Below, in pieces: positions 1 through 11,059 of a stretch of DNA of 47,181 nt. Location: NCBI GenBank assembly GCA_963575745.1, contig CAUYUJ010015704.1, positions 891,840 through 939,020 on the forward strand. The letters are read 5' to 3'. A program made the translations under genes and the position numbers. This DNA is from Prorocentrum cordatum. Lineage: Eukaryota > Sar > Dinophyceae > Prorocentrales > Prorocentraceae. The notes beneath the pieces were generated by a model that did not search any database, was not told the DNA's origin, and worked only from the letters and a program-made list of their open reading frames with translations. Within the stretch, counting starts at the first letter, position 1. Every line of letters starts with the position of its first letter.

Positions 1-204
1 ATGGGGTCCAGAGTCCAGAGCTCCAGTTGGCGTCGCTCGGAAGTGTGCATTGTTTTCCCGGCGGGGGCCATCGAGGAGCATCCTGGACCATCTTGCGAAG
101 CAGCAAACTCACGAAACCGAAACAGGCACGGGGAATGGACGTCCGAGCGATGGCAAGTCCAGGGGCTGACGCAGGCATTGAAGACGACGACGACGTCAGA
201 TGCC
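1..204 (+). repeat. Dispersed repeat R1, copy 1
   Basis: The segment that includes the phrases TCGCTCGGA, GTGTGCATT, CCATCGAGGAGCATCCTGGA and CGAGCGATGGCAAGTCCAGG recurs at 1993-2168 and, in part, at 2229-2322. The copies keep the order of the phrases but differ by substitutions and small gaps. No protein reading is shared by the copies, so I read it as a non-coding dispersed repeat. Its left end may lie outside the window. Confidence 0.6.
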
Positions 205-230
205 TGGCTGTGCCCCTCCTCCCTCTCACG

Positions 231-254
231 GTGTGTGTGTGTGTGTGTGTGTGT
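231..254 (+). repeat. (GT)12 microsatellite
   Basis: Uninterrupted GT dinucleotides. The stretch 255-529 that follows holds nothing I recognise. Confidence 0.95.
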
Positions 255-529
255 CGACCAAAGCAGGTCTTGGGCAGTCCCGTGGGCCGTCTCCGTGGTG
301 CGCCCGCTGCCGTTCTGCTGCCTCTTCGCCTTCCTCTGGGGTCACAAACGTGGGCCAACCGCGGCTGACATCTGCAGACGCTGCTCTTGGGGACATCTCT
401 CCGAATGTTGCCTCCTCGATGCATAAGCGAAGCGAAGGCGCAAAGCGTTTGCCAGGTAGTGGAGCCACCTGGGTGTCGTGGAGCCATAAGTATTCACATC
501 GCTGCCATACCTCTTCCGCCACATCCTCC

Positions 530-637
530 CGCTCGTCCTCCTCATCTCCCTCGTCGCTCTCATCCTCCGCCTCCTGCTGCTCCTCCTCATTGTCCTTCTT
601 CTCCTCCTCTTCCTCCTCCTCCTCCTCCTCCTCCATT
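530..637 (+). repeat. CTC/TCC trinucleotide tract
   Basis: Imperfect pyrimidine trinucleotides. All long ORFs crossing it are low-complexity Ser, Leu or Glu runs and are not credible genes. Confidence 0.9.
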
Positions 638-785
638 TCCGTACCGGCCGGAGAGTGTGGGGAGGAACTCCGGATCAAGGCGGGCGACATGGGCATCCAC
701 GCCATGAGCCAGGGACCTGGCCAGCACCTCAAGTACACGCCCAATGGCCTCATGGGCGGGGAGGGGGCGACGAACAATTGGACGA

Positions 786-878
786 AGGAGGAGGGGGAGG
801 AGGAGGAGGAGGAGGAGGAGGAGGAGGAGGAGGAGGAGGAGGAGGAGGAGGGGGAGGAGGAGAGGGAGGAGGAGGAAA
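786..878 (+). repeat. GGA trinucleotide tract
   Basis: Purine trinucleotide run, the strand complement of the tract at 530-637. The pair is separated by about 150 bp. Nothing further is recognised in 879-1410 apart from scattered AGAAGGC words near 1195-1310. Confidence 0.9.
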
Positions 879-1410
879 AGGAGAAGGCTGAGGATTTGAA
901 TGGTTGGGGCCTTTCTGAGGCGTCGGGACTCCTCCCGTGGCAACGGTTGGGCGCGGCTCTCAGGGCTGGTCCGGGCGGCGCCTGGGAGGGGTGCGGAGGC
1001 CGACTTCTGGGGCGACCAGACTTCCAGCCGCCGCGAAAATGAAACAAATGTCAGCGGCGAGGAGGGCCGCGCCGGAACTAGGAGCAGATGGTGCGGTCAG
1101 GGGAAGAGGAGGGCGGCCGTGGAGGGGGAACGCGGGAGGAGGCCTCAAGCGTCAATCGGCGGCGAGCCCGGGGGGAAGTGAGAAGGGGCGGGTCTTCTCA
1201 GAAGGCTCGGAAGTCCCTCTGCCGTCTTAGAAGTTTCCTAAGCTTTCCTGGGAGACAGAGAAAGCCTTTCAGAAGGCGCAAGTCCCGCCGCCTTGTGAGA
1301 AGGCCTTCTCCTTCTCATTTCTCCCCCCCTCGCTCACCGCCGAATTAGGAATCTTGGACAAGAGGAGTGCGCAAGCGACCTCAGGCATCGGAACAGCCGG
1401 TGTGCTAGAA

Positions 1411-1475
1411 GGCTTGTGTGTGTGCGTGTGTGTGCGTGTGTGTCTGTGTGTGTGTGTGTGTGCATGTGTGTGTAT
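1411..1475 (+). repeat. GT-rich microsatellite
   Basis: GT dinucleotides with a few C and A interruptions. Confidence 0.9.
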
Positions 1476-1568
1476 GTGGCGAGTTCCTACCCGAGTTGTT
1501 GCCGAAGGGAGGGGCAGTGCCGTTAAGCCAGCGGAGAGGCAAGTCGTCATCAGCTGGGCGGTAGGCGG

Positions 1569-1666
1569 AGTGCCATGCTGAGCCAGGACCGTCGGTGGTC
1601 CTGGACTGGTGCGGCAGGCGAAGTGCCATGCTGAGCCAGGACCGTCGGGGGTCCTGGACTGGTGCT
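1569..1666 (+). repeat. Tandem duplication, 53-bp period
   Basis: The unit beginning AGTGCCATGCTGAGCCAGGA and ending CTGGACTGGTGC occurs at 1569 and again at 1622. Inside each unit the words AGGACC and GGTCCT form a small inverted pair. Confidence 0.8.
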
Positions 1667-1992
1667 TCTCCTGCGACAGTGCGAAAAGGAATCCTGTGGG
1701 GCGTGCCTTCGCCATTCCGGCCCTCTTGGGGGCTACAAATGGCACGAGGGTTGAGATCAACCTTGGTGTTGCAGGGGCGGCTTTCTGTTATTCGTGTTTG
1801 GGGCTCTCTACCTCGGAATGCTCGTTGTGTTGGGCTTTCGCATTTCCATAGGACCCTGCGCCATCGGCGAAAGGGCTCATGCTCCTGACCAGCGCCCTTG
1901 CCGCCAGATTCCGACCGTATCGAAGGGGCTTACCCCTGGGCGGACAAAAATACCCAGGCATGGGCGCGCCGCGCCCTCCCCCCCAGGCCCCG

Positions 1993-2322
1993 ACTTGGCA
2001 TCGCTCGGACGTGTGCATTTTCTCTCGGCGGGGACCATCGAGGAGCATCCTGGACCATCTTGCGAAAAAGAAGCGCACGAAGCCGAGCAACATGCACGGG
2101 GAATAGGCGTTCGAGCGATGGCAAGTCCAGGGGCTGACACAGGCAGTGAAGACAACGACGACGTGGGGCAGCCATTGTCGAGCCCCAGGGGACGACGAAA
2201 AATCAACGCCCCGCGACGCGGGGCCAGTCCCACGGATGGGGTCCAGAGCTCCAGTTGGCATCGCTCGGACGTGTGCATTTCCCTCGGCGAGGACCATCGA
2301 GGAGCACCAGCGACCATGTAGG
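1993..2322 (+). repeat. Dispersed repeat R1, copies 2 and 3
   Basis: 1993-2168 matches the core of copy 1, and 2229-2322 matches its left part again (GGGGTCCAGAGCTCCAGTTGG followed by the TCGCTCGGA and CATCGAGGAGCA words). Copies 2 and 3 lie almost in tandem. Confidence 0.6.
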
Positions 2323-2480
2323 ACCCTTCCCCCCCCCCTCTGCCCCCGGTGCCGTTAAAAGAGAGCCCACGGGCCCCGCCGCCCCGTCCTCGTGGCCCCC
2401 CAGGGACCCGTCGCACGTCGGACCCCCCCCCCCTGGCGGTGCCGCCCTCGGCGACCTCTGCGCGCCAGCAAGAGTCGGCC

Positions 2481-2630
2481 ATGCGCAGAGAGGGGCATGG
2501 GGGAGGGGGGAAGGCTTCTTAGACGCATCCCTGCTTCTTGGGCCTTGTCTACAGATGCAAGGCTGGCGCCTTCTAAGAAGCAGCCTCCTTCCAAGAAGCC
2601 TTCCCACCTCCCCCTGCCCCTCCCTGCGTG
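2481..2630. repeat. Fold-back element with ~40-bp imperfect inverted ends
   Basis: The left arm (2481-2521, ending GGGAAGGCTTCTTAG) is the imperfect reverse complement of the right arm (2591-2630, starting CCAAGAAGCCTTCCC). The arms enclose about 70 bp. No ORF is shared with other loci. It resembles a short non-autonomous fold-back or MITE-like element. Confidence 0.5.
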
Positions 2631-2639
2631 CCGCCAAAA

Positions 2640-2706
2640 GAGGGGGTGTCCAGCTCCGGCCTGAGGAAGCCGCGCGGCACTCCGACAGCTTGTGCGTCTA
2701 TGGCGT
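2640..2706 (+). repeat. Dispersed repeat R2, copy 1
   Basis: Begins GGGGGTGTCCAGC and runs to CAGCTTGTGCGTCTATGGCG. A diverged copy lies at 6364-6432 in the same orientation. Confidence 0.6.
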
Positions 2707-2736
2707 TTCTGATTTATTTATGTATTGATTTGTTTC

Positions 2737-3070
2737 CCTACCAAGGCTCTGCCTAGAAGGGCTCTTACTATTAGGCCTCAAAGGGCCGGGCAGTGGAACC
2801 CGCCCCGGGCGGTTCCCCTGGCATCCGCCCCGCGGTTCCCCCAGTGACGTTCCCTTAGCTTAGCGTTGCTTATATCATCTTAGCTTAGCTTATTCCATCT
2901 TACCTTAGCTTCATCTTACCTCAGCTGCATCTTAGCTTAGCTTACCTTCATCTTAGCTTCGCTGAGCTTTAGCATAGCAGAGCACGTAGCATAGCATAGC
3001 GCAGCATCGCATATCACAGCATGGGTGTAATTCCCTACCTAGGCTCTGCTTAGAGCATTAGCTTAGCTTA
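2737..3070 (+). repeat. Dispersed repeat R3, copy 1
   Basis: Starts CCCTACCAAGGCTCTGCCTAG, passes a GC-rich core (GCCCCGGGCGGTTCCC) and continues into TTAGC- and ATAGC-rich DNA. It ends beside a second start-like word, CCCTACCTAGGCTCTGC, at about 3032. The second copy is at 4478-5125. Confidence 0.7.
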
Positions 3071-3224
3071 TTTTTATTTTTCTTCGAACATCCCCCTGTA
3101 GGGGGACAGGCCCGACATAAGTCTTGGCGAATGTCTTGAGGGCGGCTCCCCACCGTCCCGCTTGCACAGTGGATGTAGACGCAAATAGCATTCACCGACG
3201 AACAAATCCCAGAGATCCAACGTC

Positions 3225-3385
3225 TTGAAAAAATCAAGACGGAGGTTTTTCGCAAATTTCGGCCCCTGGGGGCCCTCGCCGGGCCTCGGGACCGTCAAAA
3301 AACGACTCGGGATGAAAAACCGGTCCTGGGGGATGGGTCGAGCCTTCCGGGGACCTCGCATTGAAAAAATCACGACATCGGATCT
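3225..3385 (-). repeat. Dispersed repeat R4, copy 1 (inverted)
   Basis: This block is bounded by GAAAAAATCA words and contains GGGCCTCGGGACCGTCAAAA and ACCGGTCCTGGGGGATGGG. Its reverse complement matches 4040-4200, and part of it matches 34,990-35,130. No protein reading is shared. Confidence 0.7.
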
Positions 3386-4039
3386 CTGGGATCGCATCCC
3401 CCGGCGAACAGGCCCACATACACCGGCGAACAGGACATGCCCCCGCGATCCTACTTTTGGGGCGGATCGACACTGTTTGTCTAAGCGAACTGTCGAATGC
3501 ACAACGTCTTGCAAGCGACATCCACCGGTAAAACGCCCCAGCGAAGAGACCCACACACACCAGCGAACAGGACCCATCTTGGGATGCGTTGGGCCCGTCG
3601 TCCGTCACGACTCCGCTTCCTCATCCTTTGGTCCTCCTCTCCCTCCGCCCTGTACTCTTCGCCGAGCTTTGCTCATTAGTCCTCTTCCTTCTGCCCCTCC
3701 TCTTTTGTCCTTCATTCTACCTGTCCCCTTCCACCCTGTCTTTCTCCTGCCCGCCATGCCTCCCTATTGCCTGCTCCACCCCCCCATCTTCCTCTCGCAG
3801 CTCGTTGCGGAGACTGCGCATCAACATCGCTGACAACCGTCGCTAGCATCGCCGCCATCCTCATCCTCATCGCAGGTTACCCAGACTGCGCATCTCGCCC
3901 AAGATGGCTTCCGAGAAGACCTCAGATGCCATGGCCTCCAAGACGGCGCACGCTCCCAGAGACCCCAGAACGGCCCCAGAAGGTCCCCGAGCGCAGGGCC
4001 GGACGGACGGCGCACGACGCAACGCCTCCCCAGACCCCC

Positions 4040-4206
4040 GACGTCGTGATTTTTTCGCAACCTCGACCCCCAAAGGTCTGGACCCCTTCCCCAGGACCGG
4101 TTTGTCATCCTGAGTCGTTTTTTGACGGTCATGAGGCCCGGCGAGGGCCCCCTCAGGCCCGAAAATAGTGAAAACCCTCCCGTCGTGATTTTTTCACAGC
4201 GCGAGG
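4040..4206 (+). repeat. Dispersed repeat R4, copy 2
   Basis: Opposite orientation to 3225-3385. Shared words are GTCGTGATTTTTTCGCAA, CCAGGACCGGTTTGTCATCC, GTCGTTTTTTGACGGTC and GAGGCCCGGCGAGGGCCC. Its right end merges with the inverted-repeat element that starts at 4176. Confidence 0.7.
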
Positions 4207-4470
4207 GGGTCTGGGTCCACACCGGCGAACAGGACATGCCCTGGCGAACAGGTCGGCGAACAGGAAGTGCACAGGCGAACCGCCCCCGTGCGAAAAAGGG
4301 ACGGCGAGGAGCCCCTGGGCGCCTCGGGAGCAGAGGTCCAGAGCACCCCCGGCAGGACCCGGTGACCCATGGAAGGCTGCGGTCTCTGGGCCATGGGCCC
4401 CGGAGCCCGTCGGCCTCCATCTCCTCCCTCCCCAAACCTCCTCGCGCTGTGAAAAAATCACGACGGGAGG
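4176..4470. mobile_element. Short element with perfect 31-bp terminal inverted repeats
   Basis: 4176-4206 and 4440-4470 are perfect reverse complements of each other (31 bp, beginning CCTCCCGTCGTGATTTTTTC); a weaker match continues a few bases outward. The 233-bp interior carries several GGCGAACAGG words, also found at 3413-3435 and about 3563. There is no ORF of note, so a MITE-like non-autonomous element is the simplest reading. I could not identify a clean target duplication. Confidence 0.55.
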
Positions 4471-4477
4471 TTTTTCA

Positions 4478-5125
4478 TTCCCTACCTAGGCTCTGCCTAG
4501 AAGGGTTCTTACTCTCTTCGCTTAAAGGGGCTGGGCAGTGGAACGCGCCCCGGGCGGTTCCCCCGGCATCCGCCCCGCGGTTCACCCAGTTACGTTCCCT
4601 TAGCTTAGCGTTGCTTATATCATCTTAGCTTAGCTTATTTCATCTTAGCTTGTCTTAGCTTCATCTTAACTCAGGTTTACCTTAGCTTAGCTTACCTTCA
4701 TCTTAGCTTCGCTGAGCTTTAGCATAGCAGAGCACAGCATAGTACAGCATAGCGTAGCATAGCATAGCGCAGCACAGCATATCATAGCATAGCCCAGCAT
4801 AGCATAGCATAGCGCAGCACAGCATAGCATAGTATAGCACATCATAGCGCAGCACAGCACAGCATAGCACAGCGCAGCATAGCATAGCATAGCATAGCAT
4901 AGCTTATCATAACGCAGCTTAACATAGCATATCATTTCATATCATAGCTTAGCATGACACAGCGCAGCATGGCATAGCATAGCTTAGCATATCATATCAT
5001 AACCTAGCATAGCTTATCATAATATATCATAGCATAGCATAGCATAGCGCAGTATAGCATGGCATATCATAGCACAGCATAGCAACTAATGCTGCTTTCC
5101 TAGGTGCTCCAACTTCTAGGTAGGG
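4478..5125 (+). repeat. Dispersed repeat R3, copy 2, with AGCAT pentamer satellite
   Basis: The first 260 bp match 2737-3000. The rest (about 4720-5090) is a degenerate array of AGCAT/TAGCA pentamers. CCCTACCTAG at 4480-4489 and its reverse complement CTAGGTAGGG at 5116-5125 bracket the whole, suggesting 10-bp terminal inverted repeats. Minus-strand ORFs here (Cys-Tyr-Ala-Met-Leu repeats) are satellite artefacts. Confidence 0.65.
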
Positions 5126-5261
5126 TCGCACTGGGGTAATTGTGTTCTTTGTATTATTGTTATCATTATTATTCAACCGCTTCGCTCATTCCGCCGGCCC
5201 ATGTTGCATGATCGCTACTGCTTCGCCGTGGGCCCAGGGCCATTGTGGCGCCGCCGAGGAG

Positions 5262-5400
5262 GAGGAAGATGAGGATGGGGAAGGGGAGGGGAGGAGGAGG
5301 AGAGGATGAGAAGGAGAGGAGGATAATGAAGATAAGTAGGAGGAGAAGGAGGAGGAGGAGGAGGAGGAGGAGGAGGAAGGGGCGGAGGAGGAAGCCTCTC
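5262..5400 (+). repeat. GGA-rich tract
   Basis: Purine trinucleotides with interruptions. The tract leads directly into the CTCTTGG-rich block that follows, an arrangement repeated at 29,818-30,620. Confidence 0.85.
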
Positions 5401-5469
5401 GTTGGCATCTTGTGTTGCTCTTGGGGACAAACAGGGTCGTCGTCTTTTGAGAAGCCGTTCGGGAGCGCC

Positions 5470-5960
5470 TAGGAGGCATTTTTGAACTTCTGGGGCCTCT
5501 TTTGGGCCTCCTGGGGGCCACTTGGGGGCCTCTCCGGGCCTCCTGGGGCCCTCTTGGGGCGGAAGGCTCGAGTTTTCGGTTCGTGGTCCCCCTCTTGGGC
5601 CCCTCTTGGTTGGGGCCGTCTTGGGCGCCTCTTGGGCCATCTCGGGGCCCTCTTGGGCCCTCTTGGGGCCCTCTTGGAAGCCTCTTGCCCCGTCTTGGGG
5701 CGCTCTTGGGGGCCTCTTGGGCCGTCTTGGAGCATCGGATGGCCGAAACGGCGCCAAGGCCAAAATCTGTCCAAAACCGTCATAAGATTAATGATTTTGG
5801 CATCTCGGGCCCTCTTGTGAGGCCTCTTGGAGGCCACTTGGAGGCCTCTTGGGCCGTCTTGGGGTCATCATCGGCGTCTTGGAGCGCTCTTTGGGCGTTT
5901 CGGGGGCCTCTTGGGCAGTCTTGGGGACCTCTTGGGTCAGGAGGCGGGGTAGTCGATTGC
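5470..5960 (+). repeat. Degenerate CTCTTGGGGCC repeat block, copy 1
   Basis: Irregular reiterations of CCTCTTGG, GGGGCC and GGGCCATCTTGG, with a short unique island (about 5730-5790, GGATGGCC...AAGGCCAAAATC). A block with the same words and a similar island lies at 30,040-30,620. Long ORFs on both strands are repeat-derived. Confidence 0.65.
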
Positions 5961-6363
5961 GCCCCTCCCCTCGGAGGCCACGATCCTCGTTAGGGGTGTC
6001 GAAAAATTGCCCTGTCTGGCGTCTCTGATCCGAGTGTCCCGGGGTTGTCCCGGGGGGGTCCCGGGGTACTTTTCGTCCGGGGACCCCCAGGGGCGGCCCC
6101 GCGCGCGCGAACTAGAATGTTATTAACCAGTTACCGGAGATCTTCGCACGCCCTGGGCCCGTTGGGCCGGCGAATTATTGATCTTATTATATGTTTCGTA
6201 TGGGGTCGACTACATACTTGATTTACCCCGGAATTTACTCGTCGAATTTACGGAATGCATATAGTGCTGGTAGATATGCGGGGCATTCGGCGTAGTTGTC
6301 CGTAGATTCGACGAACACCTCAATTCTGAGGTGAAGCAGTTCTACAGTCGATCCCCTACTCGA
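5961..6363. other. No gene recognised
   Basis: Contains a short run of GTCCCGGGG words near 6036-6075 and a lower-GC stretch (6110-6330). No supported ORF or RNA. Confidence 0.5.
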
Positions 6364-6432
6364 AGAAGGGGTGTCCAGCGCCAACCTGAAGAATCCGCGT
6401 GGAACTCCGGCAGCTTGTGCGTCTGTACCGTT
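6364..6432 (+). repeat. Dispersed repeat R2, copy 2
   Basis: Matches 2640-2706 with scattered substitutions (GGGGTGTCCAGC, then CAGCTTGTGCGTCTGTACCG). The following stretch, 6433-7139, shows only weak internal repetition and no supported gene. Confidence 0.6.
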
Positions 6433-7139
6433 TGTCGTTTTTTCATGTTCCGATCGTGGCCGGTCCGATCTTGCCCCCAGGATCGGCGCCTGCGCCCGTG
6501 GGGAGGGCGGCTGCTGCGTCCCGCAGGTGGCATCGTCTCCGCGGAGGAGGGCGCGTCGCGCGCGCGCACACCTCCCCAGACCTCCGAAGGATTGGCTCTT
6601 TGAATGCCAGCGTTTTCCCCTCGGTGTCGGCCCTTGGGGAGGGGGTGGTTCGGTCCCCTTGGGCCATTAAGCATGGACCCTGAAAGGAAACTTGCCCCTA
6701 GGCCAGGGGAGGGGTCGGGAGCTTTGGGAGACGCGAGTTGGAATGATCACATCGTCGGGCGTCTGGGGCAGATGTGCCCCTGTCTCTGCGGCCGCCGCCG
6801 GCTCTGGCGTCGCAGCAGAGATTGTTGCGCGACCTTCTGTAGAGGCGGCCAGTGGAACAACAGCGGCATTCCCATTGCGTTTTTCGTTCTTTGTGGGCCT
6901 CCTGGGGGCTTCTCGTCGCTTCAAACAACGAGTCAGGATGGACCCCACCAGGAGGGGTCCGGGGACCGATTTTCAGCGAGCGGCGCATATCGGGAGGTGG
7001 CGGCAGAGAGCAACAGACCGCAGCGTTCACATTGCGACCCGTTCTCGCTCGGTCGCACGCAGGCTTAGACTCCATCACTCTCACACAGTCACAAAGGAAA
7101 GTGCGAGAACACGATTAGGAGACTTGATACACATGGTGT

Positions 7140-7432
7140 TGCCTCCTCCTCCCCCTCCGTTTTCTTATCCTCTCCCTCCTCCTCCTGCCCCTCCTCCTCC
7201 TCCTGGTCCTTCTCCTCCCCCTCCTTTTCCGCCTCCTCCTTCTCCTCCTCTCCCTCTGCCTCTTCATCCTCGCCGTCCTACTTTTCTCCCCTTTTCATCA
7301 TCCTCCTCCTACCCTCCTTCTCCCCCTATTTGGCCCCCCCTCCTCCTCCTCCTCCTCCTCCTCCTCCTCCTCCTCCTCCTCCTCCTCCTCCTCATCCTCC
7401 CCATCCTCATCCTCCTCCTATTCCTCCTCATG
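7140..7432 (+). repeat. CCT trinucleotide tract
   Basis: Pyrimidine trinucleotides, purest at 7340-7395. 7433-9060 downstream has no feature I can name; its ORFs have no recognisable motif. Confidence 0.9.
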
Positions 7433-9059
7433 ATGAATCAGGCGACCATCGTGGCTCCGGCTTGCCATATTTGCGAGGAGAAGTTATGTACCATTCTCGA
7501 CCAGCACCCCACGGAGCATAGCTTCACGTATAGCCCTGGCGCACACCGTAAGATTGGCGGAGAGGCCACCTTCATACTTTGGCCAGTGGATACTATTCCA
7601 CATGATGTTCGAGTTGTTTTTCTTTACGCGTTGTTTGTATATGGGCGCATCTTGTTGGTTACCTGATTACCATTTCCAGCCCCGTCTCCCGGCAAGGGCT
7701 TCGCCGTCCAAGCGCGCGCGATCACGACTTCGCTCCAGACGATGAACACAACGCGCGTCGGATTTGGTTTGGGAGCTACCCGACCAGTGATCACGACGGG
7801 GCGACGTACGACGTTTTTCCATTGCTGCTGACGACTTCGATTTGTAAGATACGACTGCATTCTCGGTGACACATCCTGAGGGGTCTTTCGCGGGAAGCCA
7901 TCAAGGTGCAGCATGGTCAACCGTTTGGGTGGAGACTATTTTACGACAGTGGCATTGTTCAGCTAGAAACGAAAATGATGACACACGTCTCGCTTCGCCA
8001 CCAATCTTGCAGCCACGTTGACAGGGTCTTATATTCGGCTTCGCCGCATGTTCTGCATGTGTTGGTTTACGCGGCCACGGTACCGAAATAACCGCAACAT
8101 CTAAGCGATTGGAAGCTGAGCTGCCACGCCATCGTCGATGTCAAATTGCACATCCAGTCGAGCACGGACCAGCAATATCCCCGCATCCATTTTCAAACGC
8201 GACGTTTTTGAAGAAGGGGCTCGGCGGTATGATTGCGGCCAGAATGGAGGAACGCGGCCTCCGACAGGCGGCAATGGAATATAATGTGTTCACGTGTTCG
8301 CCGAACTCGAGACAAAGATCTCCGCCCTGCTCTTGGACGCGAGCCAACGCGCAACTAAGTCCCAAGTTATCGTTTTCTTTTTTCTGCAATGTAGTCAGTC
8401 AGCGCGCGTGCTGTTCAAGTTTGCGTCTTTGCTGCGGATGTGCGATCGCCCATGACATATTTCCAAACACGAGCGCTCAAGGCCCATGTTGCACAGAACG
8501 TTTGAGCTACAACATGACAGCATGCACGCACCACGCGACCTTGGCAAACGCGCGAGGAGATCGTGGCGAACGCCGCCGGGGATGCCTGGAACGAGCTTTC
8601 GCAGTTACCCGTCGGCGACTTTTCTTAGGGGGCCGAGGAGACGAGGCGGCCCGCTATTCGTTGAATTGCCCAGCGTGTCTGGCAACGGGATTGCGGCCGG
8701 CAGCGCGGCCGGTGGCCGCGACGGAGCTAGGGGAAAGGCTTGGCCTGCAATCGCAGCTCCGTCGCCGCAGACCCCCGAGCAGGCGCGCTGACCTCGGCGA
8801 TTTCGAAGGCTGCATTAGGCTCGCGAACAATGCGCGGACGGGCCGCCAACAAATGCGCACGGCAGGTCGACTCCAGCGCCTGCCGCGTCGCCTGGCACGC
8901 ACCGGCCATCGGCTCAGCGCGGGCGCCGTCCGCGAGATGGCCCGCGCCGCGCCGCGCCGAGCCACCGCGCGGACGCCGCGTCGTCCATGACTCGTCTTGG
9001 CAGGAGCTCGCGCGGCGCGGCCTGGATGATTTCAGCGGGCCCGCAGCGATCCTCGGTCC

Positions 9060-9740
9060 GACGAGGCCGGCGCGGCGCGACAGCCCGAGGACGTCGCCAA
9101 GGCTGTCGGCGGACATTGGCGGCCGATCTTCCAGGGCACCGCGGTGAGCGAGGCAGACGCCGACGACTATCTCGATGGGCGCATGCCGGCGCGCGCTGCC
9201 CCTGACGCAGCGGCGCCCGCTCGCAGCGACGCGCGCCGCGCCATCGCCGCGACCGCGGGCGCGACGCCAGGCGCTGATCGCCCGACCGATTCGGCGCGGG
9301 CCGCGCGCGGCAAGGTCATGGAGCGCCTCCGCGACATGGCGATGCATGTGGCCTCGGGCATTCCTGTCCCGTTTGCGCACGTGTTTCTACCGGGCGGAAC
9401 GGCCCCTGGGATCGAGTGGAAATCCCGCGACGCGCCCGCGCCCCCCAGCCCCTGCTTCTCATGGGCGACAGAGGCAAGATTTTGGCAGCAACATCAACGG
9501 GAGGAGGCGCGCGCCATCCAACGGCGCTTCATTCCGAATCGGCAGCTCATCGAACAGGTTGCCCGACTTGACCTCGGAGCGCGAACTGCCTCGAACCGAA
9601 CAGTTGTTACTGGTTATTGAGGGCGCAGCGTTATTCGTCAGCTTCGACATCAAAACAGCCTTCCCGTCGTCGGCGCGGCGTTGGCCGCGGCGCGTGCCAC
9701 GTCGGCCCCCCGCCCCGGTGGCTCCGCCAACGTGACCATG
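9060..9740 (+). pseudogene. Decayed LINE-type (non-LTR) reverse transcriptase
   Basis: In one frame a pre-RT stretch carries HWRPIFQG at about 9114, followed by a block with RRFIPNRQLIEQ at about 9527. That block resembles the G-F-x-P-x-R-Q motif of LINE reverse transcriptases. A frame change near 9590-9610 leads to LFVSFDIKTAFPS at about 9630-9670, which fits RT palm motif A (F-D-x-x-x-A-F-P-S). Motif C (x-x-D-D) was not found and frames change repeatedly, so the copy is dead. The family assignment rests on motif order alone. Nothing is recognised in the GC-rich DNA from 9741 to 11,050. Confidence 0.5.
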
Positions 9741-11059
9741 GCGATGTTCGAGCTGTGATCGAAAATTTGAAATTTGAATGTGCTCCAGATCCTGCAATCC
9801 GTGCCGAGGCGGCTGAGAGTCTTGCCGCTCTACGCCCGCAAACGGCCGAACAAAAACCTTTCTCGCTTCGTTGTGGCGCGCTGTCTCGCTGGAGATCCGC
9901 GGCGCCATTTCGGAATCGATTGGGCAGCTGGTGCCCGATTGGTCCACGTTTCAGGTGGGTGGGGGTTGCGCGGCATCTGGGGGTTCAGATGGGCCCCCCT
10001 GGCGCCCGCGGCGACCCGGGGCGCCCCGGCCGCCGGGGCGGGCAGCGCCTTGCGCGCCGCCGCGTGGACGCGCTCGCCCCGGTCTTCCGCGCAACCCAGC
10101 ACAAGCTCCCAGGCGCCGTCCGCCGCCCCCGCGGCTGTGCGAGAACGCGCCACAAGCGTCGACCAATGGGGGGCAGCTGAGCAGGAGTGGCTAGAGCTCC
10201 CATGCATATTCCTTACTTTCGCGCCCCTGCCGACGCGTCGCTTCGGTCGCGTCCGCGCGTTGCTCTACCCGCCCCGTCCAGTCTCGCCCAGTTTTCAGGC
10301 CTCCCGACGCCGTGCTTTCTTGGGGGCGCGGATTATTTCCTCGCGTTTTCCGTCTGCCAGCGGCCCGGCCCCTCGCTCGCAAGATGAGCGGCTGCCGGGC
10401 GGGCGGCGCGCGCCTCTGTCGCCGTGGAACTTGTCCCACCTGTCGCGTGCAGCGGCGCTCGCCGTCCAGGAATGGGCCCCCCCTTAGCGGGTTTGTGGGG
10501 GAGCTCCGCATCGGCGCGGGTTATGCCTTCTCGCTTCTGCAGTCTGTCTGTCCAGGAGAATTGGTCCTGTCAGCTCCGGCAGGAGCCGCAATCGACCGCG
10601 CGGCGCTGGGCTGGGCAGCGGCGCGAGATCTCGCGCGCGCGATTCCGCGAGGCCAGCCAGGCTGCCGCCGGGGGCCGCGCCGCCGCCGCCCCCGCGCAAC
10701 GGCGCCCCCGACCCGGGACCTTTACCGCCCTTCATTCGTGGCGTCCTTTCTTCGGACCTCGCCTCTAATCTCATCGGGCGTCGACGCGCGAAGTGGCTAG
10801 GTGGAGCCGCCGCCCCGCCAATCTCATCGCGGATGCTGCAGGCTTGGGTCGAGCTGGCGGCGACTTCCTCGGCCTCGCGGCAGGCGCGGGCACGGGCCCG
10901 CCTCGGGCGGAGCAGGAGGCCGGAGTTGGCGCGTCCCAGGCCATGCCTTTTCCTAAATTTGCAGTGCCGGCGTTTTCCATCGCTACTTTTCCTATTCTCG
11001 CCCCTTCGGTTCTGCGTCTTCGGCTCGATCCTTTCTCTGCGTGCGGGTTCAGGGACTTC

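Noticed and set aside
200-1042. Long ORFs on both strands over CTC/GGA and GT tracts
   Set aside because: They are poly-Ser, poly-Leu or poly-Glu frames created by trinucleotide repeats, with no motif and mutual overlap.
4687-4935. Minus-strand Cys-Tyr-Ala-Met-Leu repeat ORFs
   Set aside because: Produced by the AGCAT pentamer satellite; a 5-bp period reads open in several frames.
8109-8990. 293-residue ORF upstream of the LINE remnant
   Set aside because: No motif, composition changes half way, and it overlaps other open frames in very GC-rich DNA. It might hide more of the decayed LINE, but I cannot show that.
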